Notes: generated from the sequence alone by a model not told the origin. A stretch of 64,000 bases of DNA from an uncultured Bacteroidia bacterium (GCA_902779785.1 CACZDC010000001.1:62001-126000); one strand, 5' to 3'; shown: positions 28,333 through 37,478, counted from the stretch's first letter. Numbers and translations are program-made.

Positions 28333-31020
28333 ATGGACAAGAAACTATTGAAAAATATCGGAATCGCGCTCGGCGCAGTGTTTTTTTTCCTTTTGCTCAG
28401 CTATGGCTATGCCCCTCAGGTCCTGGATGGGAAGATAGTGAACCAGAGTGACATATCCGGTTACAAGGGAATGGCTCAGGAGATGGTCCAGTGGAACAAG
28501 GAGCATCCGGACGATCTGACCCGCTGGAGCGATTCGATGTTCGGAGGTATGCCGACGACGGCCATTGATTCCCATCGCGAAGGCGACTGGACGCAGCCGA
28601 TATACAATTTCCTGCTACTTGGCAAACGTCCGGCTAGCTATCTTTTCGTGGCCCTTCTCGGGGCTTTCCTGCTCCTTCTCGCCTTCGGGATGAACTGGCT
28701 TGTGGCTATGCTGGGGGCCGTTGCAATAGCTTTCTGCTCGTATAATTTCCAGATTATACAGGTAGGCCACAACACCAAGATGCAGGCCATCGCCTTTATG
28801 CCCTGGGTGCTCGCCGCTCTGGTCTATACCTACCGTAAGGCCATAGACCTGCCTCTCAAGGAGGTCAAGGCCGGGGAGTCCCCTGTCCGCGACTGGAAGG
28901 AATGGCTTCCTTGGACCTTTTTCGGCGCCGCCGCCTTCGGACTGACGCTGAGTTTTCAGATCAAGGCCAACCATCAGCAGATCACTTATTATCTGGCCAT
29001 TATGGTCCTGCTCTATGCGGCGACGGTGTTCATTGACATACTTGTGCGCCGGCGCAACGCCATCGGCCGCTTCTTTACGGCCTCGGCGCTGCTTCTGGTC
29101 CTCGGCGGGGCCGGCATAGCGACCAATGTCAACAAACTTCTGCCGCTTGCCGAATATACTCCATACACTATGCGCGGAGGCAGCGAAATCGCGGCTGAGC
29201 AGGGCGGAGGGCTTGATCTTGAATACGCGACGGCCTGGTCTTACGGCTGGGAAGAACTGCCCAACCTGATGATTCCGAACTTCAACGGCGGAGCCTCGGC
29301 TCAGGCTGTCAATCCGGACAAGTCCGCGACCATAAAGCTTCTCAAACGTGCCGGACAGCGGAACACAAAGGAACTGGCCAAGGCCCTGCCTCTTTACTGG
29401 GGGCCGCAGCCTTTTACCGCCGGACCGATGTATATGGGGGCGATCAGCGTTTTCCTATTCCTGCTAGGCCTGTTCTGCTACAAGGGCAAGGAAAAATGGT
29501 GGCTGCTTGCTACCGTCGTGGTCGCGGTCCTTATGGCCGTGGGCAATCACTTTATGGCCTTTACCAAGCTTTGTTTCGCCGTCCTGCCGCTTTACAACAA
29601 GTTCAGGACGGTGTCTATGGCCCTGGTCCTGCTGCAGGTGGCTCTGCCGCTGATGGGCTTTCTGACTCTCAGCCAGTTCGTCAAGGAGGGCAGGATTCCC
29701 CGCAAGGGGCTCCTCTGGGCCTTTGCGCTGAGCGGCGGACTGTGTCTTCTCTTCGCGCTTTTCCCTTCTCTGGCAGGCAGTTTTACGGCCGCTTCGGATG
29801 CCGGGCAGCAGGATATTCTGGTCGATGCTTTCCGTCAGGACAGACGGATGCTGCTGCGGCAGGATTCCATCCGCTCTTTCCTTATGATTCTCGGCGCTTT
29901 CGCCCTGCTGCTCTGGTCTTCTCTTCCCAAGGGGCAGAGCGAGCACGCCAAGGCCTTTGCCGGTGCCGGGAGGCTTGGAATTTCGGTAGTTTTGATTGCT
30001 GTCTTGCTGGGAATCAATTTGTTCTCTACCGGCAAGCGCTATCTGAACTCTTCTCATTTCACTACTCCGAAGGATTTCGACAAGCCCTTTGCTGAGAGGC
30101 CGGTGGACCGGCTCATCAAGGCTGACCCCGACCCGTCATACCGAGTCTTGGACCTGACGGTCAATGTCTTCAATTCTTCAGTCCCGTCCTATCGCCATAA
30201 GAGTGTCGGCGGCTATTCCCCGGCCAAGCTCCAGCGCTATCAGGACTTGATTGACAAGTACTTGAGCGGGGAGATAAATTCTATTTACAGGGCGTTGAGG
30301 GATGCCCGGACGGTTTCCGAAGCCGAGGCGGCGCTGCCTGCGACTCCGCTTCTGAACGCCTTGAACACCAGATATATTATCCTTGATGACGAGGCCGCTC
30401 CGCTTAGCAATGCCGGGGCGCTCGGAACGGCGTGGTTTGTCGACGAGATTGTTCCTGCGGCTTCGGCTGCGGAGGAACTTACCCTGGTCGGCAGCGTGGA
30501 CCTTGCCCGCCAGGCCGTCGTCGGGGAGGATTTCGATGCCGTCGTTCCCTCCGACTTCGCCGTGGACTCCGAGGCCATCGCGCCAGCGAGTCGTGCTTCC
30601 GACGGCCGGGAAATGGCCGTCGAAAGTACGGACTCTCGGCTCCACCATTCAGCCGCACAGGAGTCCGCGGCTGCAGCCCCGGCGGCCGTCGAGATGGTCT
30701 CCTATGCTCCGAACTGCCTCCGCTATCACTATTCGACACCGCAGGACCGCCTCGCCGTCTTCAGCGAGATATACTACCCGAAGGGCTGGAAAGCCTGGGT
30801 GGAAACGCCTGATGGACAAAACGTTGACCTCGCTCTTGGACGGGCTGACTGGACCCTCCGCGCCGCCGTTCTTCCCGCAGGAGAAGGCGATGTCGTGATG
30901 CGCTTCGATCCCGAGAGTTACCGCATCGGCGCCGGCGTCTCCCGCGCAAGTTCCATCCTCCTTCTGCTAGTAGTACTCCTTTCCCTCGTCGGCTGCATAT
31001 TCCCTCGTAAAACCCACTGA
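28333..31020 (+). CDS. YfhO-family multi-pass membrane protein
   Basis: An 895-residue integral membrane protein with about a dozen hydrophobic segments in residues 10-570, a soluble extracytoplasmic domain, and a last transmembrane helix (SSILLLLVVLLSLVGCIF). The DUF6044/YfhO region includes SDMFGGMPTTAID, QVGHNTKMQAIAFMPWVLAAL and YLNSSHFTTPKDFDKPF. YfhO members are GT-C-like and are implicated in glycosylation of envelope polymers. Residues about 741-772 (DFAVDSEAIAPASRAS followed by SDGREMAVESTDSRLHH) appear inserted: they coincide with two dispersed repeat modules and interrupt the otherwise conserved C-terminal domain. Confidence 0.85.
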   Translation: MDKKLLKNIGIALGAVFFFLLLSYGYAPQVLDGKIVNQSDISGYKGMAQEMVQWNKEHPDDLTRWSDSMFGGMPTTAIDSHREGDWTQPIYNFLLLGKRPASYLFVALLGAFLLLLAFGMNWLVAMLGAVAIAFCSYNFQIIQVGHNTKMQAIAFMPWVLAALVYTYRKAIDLPLKEVKAGESPVRDWKEWLPWTFFGAAAFGLTLSFQIKANHQQITYYLAIMVLLYAATVFIDILVRRRNAIGRFFTASALLLVLGGAGIATNVNKLLPLAEYTPYTMRGGSEIAAEQGGGLDLEYATAWSYGWEELPNLMIPNFNGGASAQAVNPDKSATIKLLKRAGQRNTKELAKALPLYWGPQPFTAGPMYMGAISVFLFLLGLFCYKGKEKWWLLATVVVAVLMAVGNHFMAFTKLCFAVLPLYNKFRTVSMALVLLQVALPLMGFLTLSQFVKEGRIPRKGLLWAFALSGGLCLLFALFPSLAGSFTAASDAGQQDILVDAFRQDRRMLLRQDSIRSFLMILGAFALLLWSSLPKGQSEHAKAFAGAGRLGISVVLIAVLLGINLFSTGKRYLNSSHFTTPKDFDKPFAERPVDRLIKADPDPSYRVLDLTVNVFNSSVPSYRHKSVGGYSPAKLQRYQDLIDKYLSGEINSIYRALRDARTVSEAEAALPATPLLNALNTRYIILDDEAAPLSNAGALGTAWFVDEIVPAASAAEELTLVGSVDLARQAVVGEDFDAVVPSDFAVDSEAIAPASRASDGREMAVESTDSRLHHSAAQESAAAAPAAVEMVSYAPNCLRYHYSTPQDRLAVFSEIYYPKGWKAWVETPDGQNVDLALGRADWTLRAAVLPAGEGDVVMRFDPESYRIGAGVSRASSILLLLVVLLSLVGCIFPRKTH
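30553..30648 (+). repeat. Mosaic dispersed repeat, copy 2 (in-frame in yfhO)
   Basis: The module at 30553-30601 is repeated at 33184-33232 with 48 of 49 identical. The module at 30596-30648 matches 24447-24499 (45 of 53). The second contains a perfect 7-bp palindrome GACGGCC...GGCCGTC (30601-30607 / 30615-30621) around a 7-nt loop. Confidence 0.85.
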
Positions 31021-31021
31021 T

Positions 31022-33073
31022 ATGAAAAAGATACTCTACTTGTCCTTTGCTGCGCTCCTGGCGCTGACAGTTTCCTGCAAAAAGGAAAATAATGACACTC
31101 CGGATCAGCCCGGAGGACCGGATAATCCCGGGGATCAGCCGTCTTCACAGTATGGCGTCGATGGCAAGACTCCGCTGCCGGAGGCCCTGGATTTCGGAAT
31201 CCAGGTAAACGGAAAGACCATTAAATGGGCCTCATTCAACTTGGGAGCATCTTCGCCGGAAGAGAGCGGGGACTATTACGCCTGGGGAGAGACAGAGGCC
31301 AAGAGTGATTACACTTGGACTACATATACCCTCGCAAGTGGCAACGACCATAAACTGAGGGCATATTGTCCAAGTTATATGGATGATTACTGGGACATGG
31401 CGCTGGAGCCCGGCGGACCGGACAGGGAAACGAAACTTCTACCGAAGGACGACGCTGTCAGTGCCCATCTTGGCGGCAAATGGAGGATGCCGACCAAAGA
31501 GGAATTTGATGCTCTGAAGACCCTTAAAGACAATCCTGATTATACTTGGGAGCAGTGGGCATCTGTCAAGGACGCCGGTGGCAATGATGTCAACGGCCTC
31601 AGAATCACTCAGAAATCCAGCGGCAAGGTGCTGTTCATCCCTGCTGCGGGCTACTGGAACGGAAAGGAGAAAACGCCGGGATCTGGTCATTACTGGACCT
31701 CCTCCCTTGTAACGAATACGCCCAATAAGGCCTACGAGGGGATTATTTCTTCCTCCGCCGCTGGCTGGGGCAATATGAATCGCTATCGCGGTCATACAAT
31801 ACGTCCCGTCTGGTGCGATGATCCGGCGCAGACAGTAAATTCCGTTAAGCTGCAGCACAACAAACTGAACTTGTTTACGGGCACCACGCATAAATCGTTC
31901 GTTACGGTCGATCCTGCCGGGACCGCCCTGACGTGGTCGTCGTCCAACCCCTCCGTCGCAACAGTGGATGACAAGGGTGAAATCAGCGCTGTAGGCGCAG
32001 GAAAGGCCTTAATCATGGTTACTGCAGGAGAAAAGAGTGATGGCTGCGAGGTGACGGTAACGGCGAGGACCAACCTTTCCGCCGCCGGAACGGCCAACTG
32101 TTATATAGTCACCGAGCCGGGAATATACTGTTTCGACACGAAAAAGGGTAATTCCTCCGAGAAGATAAGCGGAGTGTACTCGGCGGAAGTTCTGTGGGAG
32201 ACGTTCGGAACGGCGACGGCTCCGTCGAAAGGAGACCTCCTGAAAATATACAGCACTCCGGGAGAGGTAGTTACCTTCAAGACTTCGGATCCATTGAAAA
32301 ACGGCAATGCCCTGATAGCAGTGAAGAATTTAGATGGAATTATTTTATGGTCATGGCATATATGGATCTGTGCGGATTACAATCCGGAATCGAAAGCCCA
32401 GACCTATTATAACAATGCCGGAGTCATGATGGACCGCAACCTTGGCGCCATGTCGGCCACCGCTGGGGAAGTCGATGCTCTCGGGCTGATGTACCAGTGG
32501 GGGCGCAAGGACCCCTTCCTCGGGAGCAGCAGCATATCTTCAGGCACAAAGGCTGCATCTACGCTGTCATGGCCGTCGTCGGTACATTCCGATGACAACC
32601 ACGGTAATATGGCTTATGCTGTCGCACATCCCACCACCTTTATAGAGTCTCATGGGAGTACGTACTATTTCGACTGGATGTGGGACTCTACGCATAAGGA
32701 TAAAGACCGTTGGAATACGTCAAAGACTATTTATGATCCCTGCCCGCCCGGTTGGAAGGTGCCGTCGTCTTCGGTCTGGTCGACCGCGGCAGGCGGCGAG
32801 TCTACTTTCTCCTTTACATGGCACAATTCGGGCAAAGGGATGGGCTTCAGCGGAAAATTCGGCTCGGCGAGCAGCATTTGGTATCCTGCATCGGGCAGCC
32901 TTCTCCATTCTTCCGGCTCTCTTGATGCCGTCGGAGAATATGGCTTTTACTGGAGTTGCGATCCTGTTGATGTAAATGACGCCTACGCTCTCTTTATTCA
33001 GGCCAGCGAGGCTAACCCGCATTATTCCTGTCCCCGTGCCAACGGCGTCCCCGTCCGCTGCATGAAACAGTAG
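31022..33073 (+). CDS. FISUMP/Big_2 surface lipoprotein
   Basis: A 683-residue lipoprotein starting 1 nt after the yfhO stop. The signal peptide ends in a lipobox TVSC (Cys about 19), followed by an Asp/Gly/Pro-rich linker. Residues about 50-265 form a FISUMP-like domain (GIQVNGKTIKWASFNLG, YYAWGE, WRMPTKEEFDAL, GHYWTSS, TIRPVW). Residues about 270-345 form a Big_2 Ig-like domain (TALTWSSSNPSVATVDDKGEISAVGAGKALIMV). A second FISUMP-like module fills the C terminus (MMDRNLGAMSA, YQWGRKDPF, CPPGWKVPSSSVW, YGFYWSC, VRCMKQ). It is surface-exposed by inference; its ligand is unknown. Confidence 0.85.
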   Translation: MKKILYLSFAALLALTVSCKKENNDTPDQPGGPDNPGDQPSSQYGVDGKTPLPEALDFGIQVNGKTIKWASFNLGASSPEESGDYYAWGETEAKSDYTWTTYTLASGNDHKLRAYCPSYMDDYWDMALEPGGPDRETKLLPKDDAVSAHLGGKWRMPTKEEFDALKTLKDNPDYTWEQWASVKDAGGNDVNGLRITQKSSGKVLFIPAAGYWNGKEKTPGSGHYWTSSLVTNTPNKAYEGIISSSAAGWGNMNRYRGHTIRPVWCDDPAQTVNSVKLQHNKLNLFTGTTHKSFVTVDPAGTALTWSSSNPSVATVDDKGEISAVGAGKALIMVTAGEKSDGCEVTVTARTNLSAAGTANCYIVTEPGIYCFDTKKGNSSEKISGVYSAEVLWETFGTATAPSKGDLLKIYSTPGEVVTFKTSDPLKNGNALIAVKNLDGIILWSWHIWICADYNPESKAQTYYNNAGVMMDRNLGAMSATAGEVDALGLMYQWGRKDPFLGSSSISSGTKAASTLSWPSSVHSDDNHGNMAYAVAHPTTFIESHGSTYYFDWMWDSTHKDKDRWNTSKTIYDPCPPGWKVPSSSVWSTAAGGESTFSFTWHNSGKGMGFSGKFGSASSIWYPASGSLLHSSGSLDAVGEYGFYWSCDPVDVNDAYALFIQASEANPHYSCPRANGVPVRCMKQ

Positions 33074-33097
33074 CGGCGGGCTTGCCTTCGCGCCGCT

Positions 33098-33130
33098 GTC
33101 ATTCCGAGCGAAGTCGAGAAATCTGTGCGG
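33098..33130. repeat. REP-like intergenic element
   Basis: The core ATTCCGAGCGAAGTCGAGAAATCT belongs to a widespread class of short intergenic repeats in Bacteroidota and other phyla (consensus close to CATTCnGAGCGAAGtCGAgnAATCT). Recognised from memory; only one copy is seen in this window. Confidence 0.65.
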
Positions 33131-33150
33131 GGCCCTTCGGCCCTCGGCCT

Positions 33151-33185
33151 CTAGTCAAACGCCCAGATGATGGCTTCTTCGTAGA
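33151..33185. repeat. Copy of the galM 3' end
   Basis: This segment matches 58901-58935 at 34 of 35 positions. In galM these bases encode, on the minus strand, the last residues (YEEAIIWAFD) and the stop. It starts at the same CTAG in both places and abuts the yfhO-derived module. Confidence 0.85.
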
Positions 33186-33303
33186 CTTTGCCGTGGACTC
33201 CGAGGCCATCGCGCCAGCGAGTCGTGCTTCCGCCCTCCTTCTTCTGGTCGTGCTCCTCTCCCTCGCCGGCTGCCTCTGGAACCCCCGCAAACGAGACTGT
33301 TGA
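33184..33303 (+). pseudogene. Internally deleted remnant of a yfhO 3' end
   Basis: Bases 33184-33232 match 30553-30601 (48/49). The following 70 nt match the 3' end of yfhO (from about 30950) at roughly 80 percent, giving LLLLVVLLSLAGCLW against LLLLVVLLSLVGCIF. The join lies at Ser-Arg-Ala-Ser codons present at both points in the intact gene, as expected for a deletion between short repeats. No start or function is apparent. Confidence 0.6.
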
Positions 33304-33403
33304 CAATCAACGGTCCCATAGTTTTGCTTTTTTATCGTTGCGAAAATATCGCAATTACTTTTTGAAAATATAAATCGTAATGTACAGGGCCTGGGGTGGA
33401 TTG

Positions 33404-34954
33404 TCAATATAGCCCTATTTCCCTTATGCGGTTTTCAAACTCTTCAGGGGGACAGATTGCGTTATGGCGCATACGGTAACGATAGGAATAGGTGGTCCCA
33501 ATCGATATATTCAGTGCCTGTGCTATCTTTTCGCTGTCAGTGATCCCCATACGGATTATGGCAAGAATCCTCAACTCTGTGTTGAAAGAACCATTCTTCC
33601 CAAATGAATACTTGTGCCCATCTGCAGTAAGCTTGTTTACCTCGTCAATGAAATTTGGGAACATACGAAGGATGCTTTGGTCAAATTCATGGAAAAACAC
33701 TTTGAATTCGGTATCGGAATAGGCGGGCGAGCGAAGCATACTGAGTAAAGCCTCCTGCCCGTTTCTGCGATATGTCCGGCGCATTTCGCTTTTCATTTCA
33801 TCTACCTTCCGGATATAATATGTCGTCTTCTCCATATAATCAGAAAGAATGTTGTCACGAATATTATTTCCGTCTTTCAGGTGAATGTTTATTCGCCTGA
33901 TCCTTTCATTGGCAGCCTTCTCTTTCTGTGCATAAATCTGCCTTAGCAGCAGTATCACGACGGTTAAACCGAGCAAAAGGCCGAGAACTATGATCAATTC
34001 TATCTGACGATGTCTTTTTAAGGCAGATTCTTTCAAAAAAGCCTGGTTGATGAGCAGTGTGGCTCCTGCGCTTCTGCGGGAGTGAGATTTGTAATTGCAG
34101 AATATGGCATCATTCATTGTGCGGACCACATAGCGGCAGGCTCTTTCGCTATACCCTCGCCTATAAAGGATCTTTGCAAGGGCATAAAGTGAATTATATT
34201 CCTTGGAGGCACTTGTCAGGTCCAGAATTGCAGATTGTGCAATATGTTCGATAGCTTCATCTTCCCGCCCGAGCGAGAGCAAGAGTCTTCCAAGATTGTC
34301 TTCATTGATTGAGCGGTAGCGTGACGGTATATCTGTTCTGTTCAAAATAGAAGAGGCAATACGGACCGCTTCCTCTATCTTTTTATTATATCTTGCCTCG
34401 TAAACAAGATAAGTCTGACTAAAATAAGATGTGGAATCACGCTGGAGCAGTTGTTCGCGAATTAAATGACGGACAAGGGCGCAGCTATCCCGGATTCCCG
34501 AGTTCAGCTCCCCCATAGACAAAAACAAGTGGTGGGCGCTTTCATAATAGATATAGAATCTCTCATCAAAAGGAAAGTCGTCAGGAATACCTTTATATAT
34601 AGCTAACGCGTCTTCGATATTGCCTATACAGGATAAAGCATACACCATTGCAGACCGTGAGATGATTGACTCTTCCTGGGACGTAGCAACCTCCTGCATA
34701 ACTCTCGCGTACTGCAGACAGGTGTCAATGTTATATACTTTGTATTTTTCGTATAAACTCCACGCAGATGAAAAGCGAGTGGAATCATTCGGTGCATTTG
34801 AAAACTGCTCTGTCAAACTGTCGACCTGCCTCCGGAAAACGCGCTCATATGCCTCTGGTTTTTCGAGGATACAGTCGATTGTTTTCAAGCTGTCATATTG
34901 ACAGCAAGAGAACAGAAGAATGATAAAAAATAGGGGAAGGACTGCTTTTTTCAT
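33404..34954 (-). CDS. TPR-membrane-HTH regulator (DUF6377-type)
   Basis: A 516-residue sensor-regulator. It has a signal peptide with a lipobox-like LLFSC at the N terminus, then periplasmic TPR-like helices (about residues 30-310). A single transmembrane helix (IELIIVLGLLLGLTVVILLL, about 320-340), a coiled segment and a C-terminal cytoplasmic domain follow. The end (FNTELRILAIIRMGITDSEKIAQALNISIGTTYSYRYRMRHNA) is a LuxR-like helix-turn-helix found in DUF6377 proteins of Bacteroidales. It is divergent from the large accessory operon and is its likely regulator (inference). The ATG at 34954 was chosen because the longer frame (to 35065) adds an unlikely N terminus and overruns the promoter. 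Confidence 0.85.
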   Translation of the reverse strand: MKKAVLPLFFIILLFSCCQYDSLKTIDCILEKPEAYERVFRRQVDSLTEQFSNAPNDSTRFSSAWSLYEKYKVYNIDTCLQYARVMQEVATSQEESIISRSAMVYALSCIGNIEDALAIYKGIPDDFPFDERFYIYYESAHHLFLSMGELNSGIRDSCALVRHLIREQLLQRDSTSYFSQTYLVYEARYNKKIEEAVRIASSILNRTDIPSRYRSINEDNLGRLLLSLGREDEAIEHIAQSAILDLTSASKEYNSLYALAKILYRRGYSERACRYVVRTMNDAIFCNYKSHSRRSAGATLLINQAFLKESALKRHRQIELIIVLGLLLGLTVVILLLRQIYAQKEKAANERIRRINIHLKDGNNIRDNILSDYMEKTTYYIRKVDEMKSEMRRTYRRNGQEALLSMLRSPAYSDTEFKVFFHEFDQSILRMFPNFIDEVNKLTADGHKYSFGKNGSFNTELRILAIIRMGITDSEKIAQALNISIGTTYSYRYRMRHNAICPPEEFENRIREIGLY

Positions 34955-34958
34955 ATTG

Positions 34959-34966
34959 CAAAGATA
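34959..34966 (-). promoter_or_regulatory. -7 element (TATCTTTG) for the regulator gene
   Basis: On the minus strand an exact TAnnTTTG match ending 4 nt before the ATG, so the regulator mRNA would be leaderless. No TTTG at the -33 position. Confidence 0.55.
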
Positions 34967-35085
34967 AATATTTATTTGAATTTTTTGGCTAAATAAGAGC
35001 GCATAAAAACAGCAATAGAGCAGTAAATTTTCAAATAATTCAAAATTTTTATATGCTAAAAACATTTGAATTTTTCATTACCGGT

Positions 35086-35116
35086 CTTGTTTACATTGGG
35101 GTACTAGCTAACTTTG
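35086..35116 (+). promoter_or_regulatory. Promoter of the EEP-SusCD-GH31 operon
   Basis: CTTG (35086-35089), a 19-nt spacer and TAACTTTG (35109-35116) fit the Bacteroidota consensus with one -33 mismatch. The GTG start of the first gene is 22 nt downstream of the -7 element. Confidence 0.6.
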
Positions 35117-35138
35117 TATTCGGATAACCACATTTCAG

Positions 35139-37466
35139 GTGCATTGTAATAGGAATAATATAATATTGTTTTTCCTGCTTGTTCCGGGGCTGTCTTATAC
35201 TTGTGCCTGTTCGCCGGAGAAGGATGTGATTTCAGCAGATAATACCACTGAAGAATCTACGAACGACGAGGGCACAAAAAGACTCTGGATCCGTACTTGT
35301 ACCTCTGACAGGGATGATGTCTTTTTCCCAAAGGATTTATCCTCCAGGACCATAGTTGTAAACGGTGAATCTATTGCTCCTTTATGGGACGAAAATAGAA
35401 ATGTATGGTATGTTGACGCTCGACATTCTTCCTTTGATTCCTACAGTGCCGAGATGGTCTCTGAGAGTTCCGATTTTTGGTATGACACCACGCCGGTATC
35501 CGTGATCTCCATACCTTCCGTCCAGTTTCTTCACAAAACAGATGATTTAAGGGCTATTCCTCTTATTGCTGAATACGACCCTTCTCTTGGAAGTTTTCTC
35601 GATTTCTGCTCTCCCTGTGCCGTTCTCGTGTTCAACATAAGCGGGATGGACAATCTTGTCTCTCTGGTATTAAGTGCCGACCAGCCGCTTTCCGGTAAGG
35701 CGAAGTGGAGCAGGGCGGAGCGCAAGTTCTTTTTTAGTGGAACTTCCGGGGAGGTCGTTCTAAATTGCAGCGCAACTGCATCTTGTAAGCAATTTCCCGT
35801 TCTTGTCTTCGGTCGAGACCTGACAAATGCGGTTTTGAAGGTCTGTACTTCTTCGCACGAGATGAAAGAATTCCAGCTTGGAGATATAGAGCTGGAATGT
35901 GGAACCGTATATGAAAAGAATCTGAGTTTTGACCCGGATAAAACTGTCATTTGGTATGAAGGTTTTGACCGCTGTGTATGGGGCGGAGACAGCGCCGGGG
36001 GGAAGGCCGGAGTCGCGCCTGACACGCTGGTCCCCTCGACTGACGGAGATAAGAATCTAAGTGGATACGAGTACTCTCTGGCATCGGTCCCGGCCTCGAC
36101 ACCAGGTTCCGGTTTCCTGCAAAAGTCTTTCGCATCACAGCAGCTTCCGCTTTCAAAAATGCACCAAATGTCGGATTCATACATCCAGAGCCGTGGATTC
36201 TTTGACTATCGTTATATGCTGCGTTGCCGAGAATGTCCGGGTTATATTTCTGTCGGATGCGGAGACAGTAAACGAGGGTGGTTCGCGATGTATCCACTTA
36301 AAGACAAGCTTAATACCGTAAAAAATCTGGAAATCAGCTTTAGACTATGCCTCGAACAGTCCACAACGGACGATATTCTCTTCCTTGTCCAAGGGAGCGA
36401 GAGCGTTATTACGCGTTGGTGGCTAGATGAGGTCGAAGGCTCTCTGTCTTCCCTTTCACAAAGAGGGACAAGCGATACGCTCCGTCTTTCCCCTGGCCTA
36501 GTCGGGAAGGGCGCTTGGAAAAACGTGAGACTGCTTGTGGATAATTGCACGGACCTGACTTCTCTGCATTGGCAGGGCGCTTCTTCCGAGGACGGGAACC
36601 ACGGGTTCTATCTTGACGAGATACTTGTCCGCGAGGTGCCGGGAGGATGGGACAGACGCAACAAGCTCCGTCTCCTTTATTGGAATATCCAGAACGGTAT
36701 GTGGGGAGATCAGGGAAACAATTACGACAACTTTGTCGCATTTGTGAATAAATATGATCCGGATGTCTGCGTCTGGTGTGAGGCCAGGACAAATCACGAG
36801 ACCGGCTCTGACAAGGTCATTTCAACTTCCCCCTATCTCCCGGACCATTGGAGAGACCTTGCTGCGCGCTACGGCCATTCATACTCTGCAAAAGCACAGG
36901 TCGACAAATTCCCGCAGGCGGTCACCTCCCGCTACCCTGTCAGCCTTGTAAAACAGCTCGGAGAGCCGCTCAAACACGGTGCCGGCATTTTTAAGATAAG
37001 TACTCCCTCCGGCGACATCTATCCTCTTGTCCTTCACTTGAGTCCAAATCTAAACGGAATCAGTATGGAAACGGCAAGGCTCACTGAAATGAAGTACATT
37101 ATATCTTCCAGTGTCAATATGCCGTCCTTAGGTATAGACCATTGGATACTGCTTGGAGATTTCAATGCGACCTCACGTTTTGATAAAAGATTCTACTCTT
37201 CGGACGAGGGTTATATGGTTCACGATCATATCGCCTCTAATACATCTCTTACCGACCTGTTCGCCGCTCGCTACCCCGGCTCCTTCCTATATACCTCCGG
37301 GGGTAAGCAGCGACTGGATTACATCTATATGGACGAGGCTACATACAAGCGCGTCGCAGATGCCTGCGTCCTGACGGAAGAATGGACAAGTCCTGTAGGT
37401 TCAGGCATTTCCACATTCTATTACCCTTCAGACCACAGGCCTTTACTCGTGGATTTTAATATCTAA
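35139..37466 (+). CDS. Large exported protein with C-terminal EEP-fold phosphodiesterase domain
   Basis: A 775-residue protein starting at GTG with a signal peptide and a Cys-rich cleavage region (YTCACS), probably a lipoprotein. Residues about 30-270 are beta-rich and unrecognised. About 275-500 look like a jelly-roll binding module (IWYEGFDRCVWGGD ... HGFYLDEILVRE). From about 508 an EEP domain begins: LYWNIQNGMW, CVWCEA, LLGDFNATS, LDYIYMDEA and SDHRPLLVDF, with Asn, Glu, Asp/Asn and Asp-His catalytic positions intact. The family hydrolyses phosphodiesters (nucleases, sphingomyelinases, inositol-phosphatases); its substrate here is unknown. It is the first gene of the operon. Confidence 0.8.
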   Translation: MHCNRNNIILFFLLVPGLSYTCACSPEKDVISADNTTEESTNDEGTKRLWIRTCTSDRDDVFFPKDLSSRTIVVNGESIAPLWDENRNVWYVDARHSSFDSYSAEMVSESSDFWYDTTPVSVISIPSVQFLHKTDDLRAIPLIAEYDPSLGSFLDFCSPCAVLVFNISGMDNLVSLVLSADQPLSGKAKWSRAERKFFFSGTSGEVVLNCSATASCKQFPVLVFGRDLTNAVLKVCTSSHEMKEFQLGDIELECGTVYEKNLSFDPDKTVIWYEGFDRCVWGGDSAGGKAGVAPDTLVPSTDGDKNLSGYEYSLASVPASTPGSGFLQKSFASQQLPLSKMHQMSDSYIQSRGFFDYRYMLRCRECPGYISVGCGDSKRGWFAMYPLKDKLNTVKNLEISFRLCLEQSTTDDILFLVQGSESVITRWWLDEVEGSLSSLSQRGTSDTLRLSPGLVGKGAWKNVRLLVDNCTDLTSLHWQGASSEDGNHGFYLDEILVREVPGGWDRRNKLRLLYWNIQNGMWGDQGNNYDNFVAFVNKYDPDVCVWCEARTNHETGSDKVISTSPYLPDHWRDLAARYGHSYSAKAQVDKFPQAVTSRYPVSLVKQLGEPLKHGAGIFKISTPSGDIYPLVLHLSPNLNGISMETARLTEMKYIISSSVNMPSLGIDHWILLGDFNATSRFDKRFYSSDEGYMVHDHIASNTSLTDLFAARYPGSFLYTSGGKQRLDYIYMDEATYKRVADACVLTEEWTSPVGSGISTFYYPSDHRPLLVDFNI

Positions 37467-37478
37467 AAGCAATATATC

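Larger units (their letters stand above)
33074..33403. other. Gene-free debris region: REP-like element plus copies of galM tail and yfhO pieces
   Basis: A 330-bp region between two stop codons. In order: a REP-like GTCATTCCGAGCGAAGTCGAG element (about 33098-33130), a 35-nt copy of the galM 3' end (33151-33185), a 49-nt copy of yfhO module 30553-30601 (33184-33232), and a diverged copy of the yfhO C-terminal helix region (33233-33303). The open frame 33082-33303 runs through all of these and is judged a remnant, not a gene. The rest is A/T-rich. Confidence 0.75.
34955..35138. promoter_or_regulatory. Divergent control region with repeated TTTGAATT motif
   Basis: This 184-bp A/T-rich region carries both divergent promoters. 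The motif ATTTGAATTTTT occurs at 34974-34985 and 35064-35075, and its core in reverse orientation (AATTCAAA) at 35037-35044. These are candidate binding sites for the DUF6377 regulator; no footprint evidence exists in the sequence itself. Confidence 0.35.

Noticed and set aside
30178..30648. Minus-strand ORF with FDGHFPAVG-type peptide in yfhO
   Set aside because: Antisense to the repeat modules; similar antisense peptides at 24.4 kb come from the shared DNA repeat, not a protein family.
33082..33303. 73-residue ORF in the debris region
   Set aside because: It runs through a REP element and pieces of galM and yfhO; no conserved start or fold, so treated as remnant.
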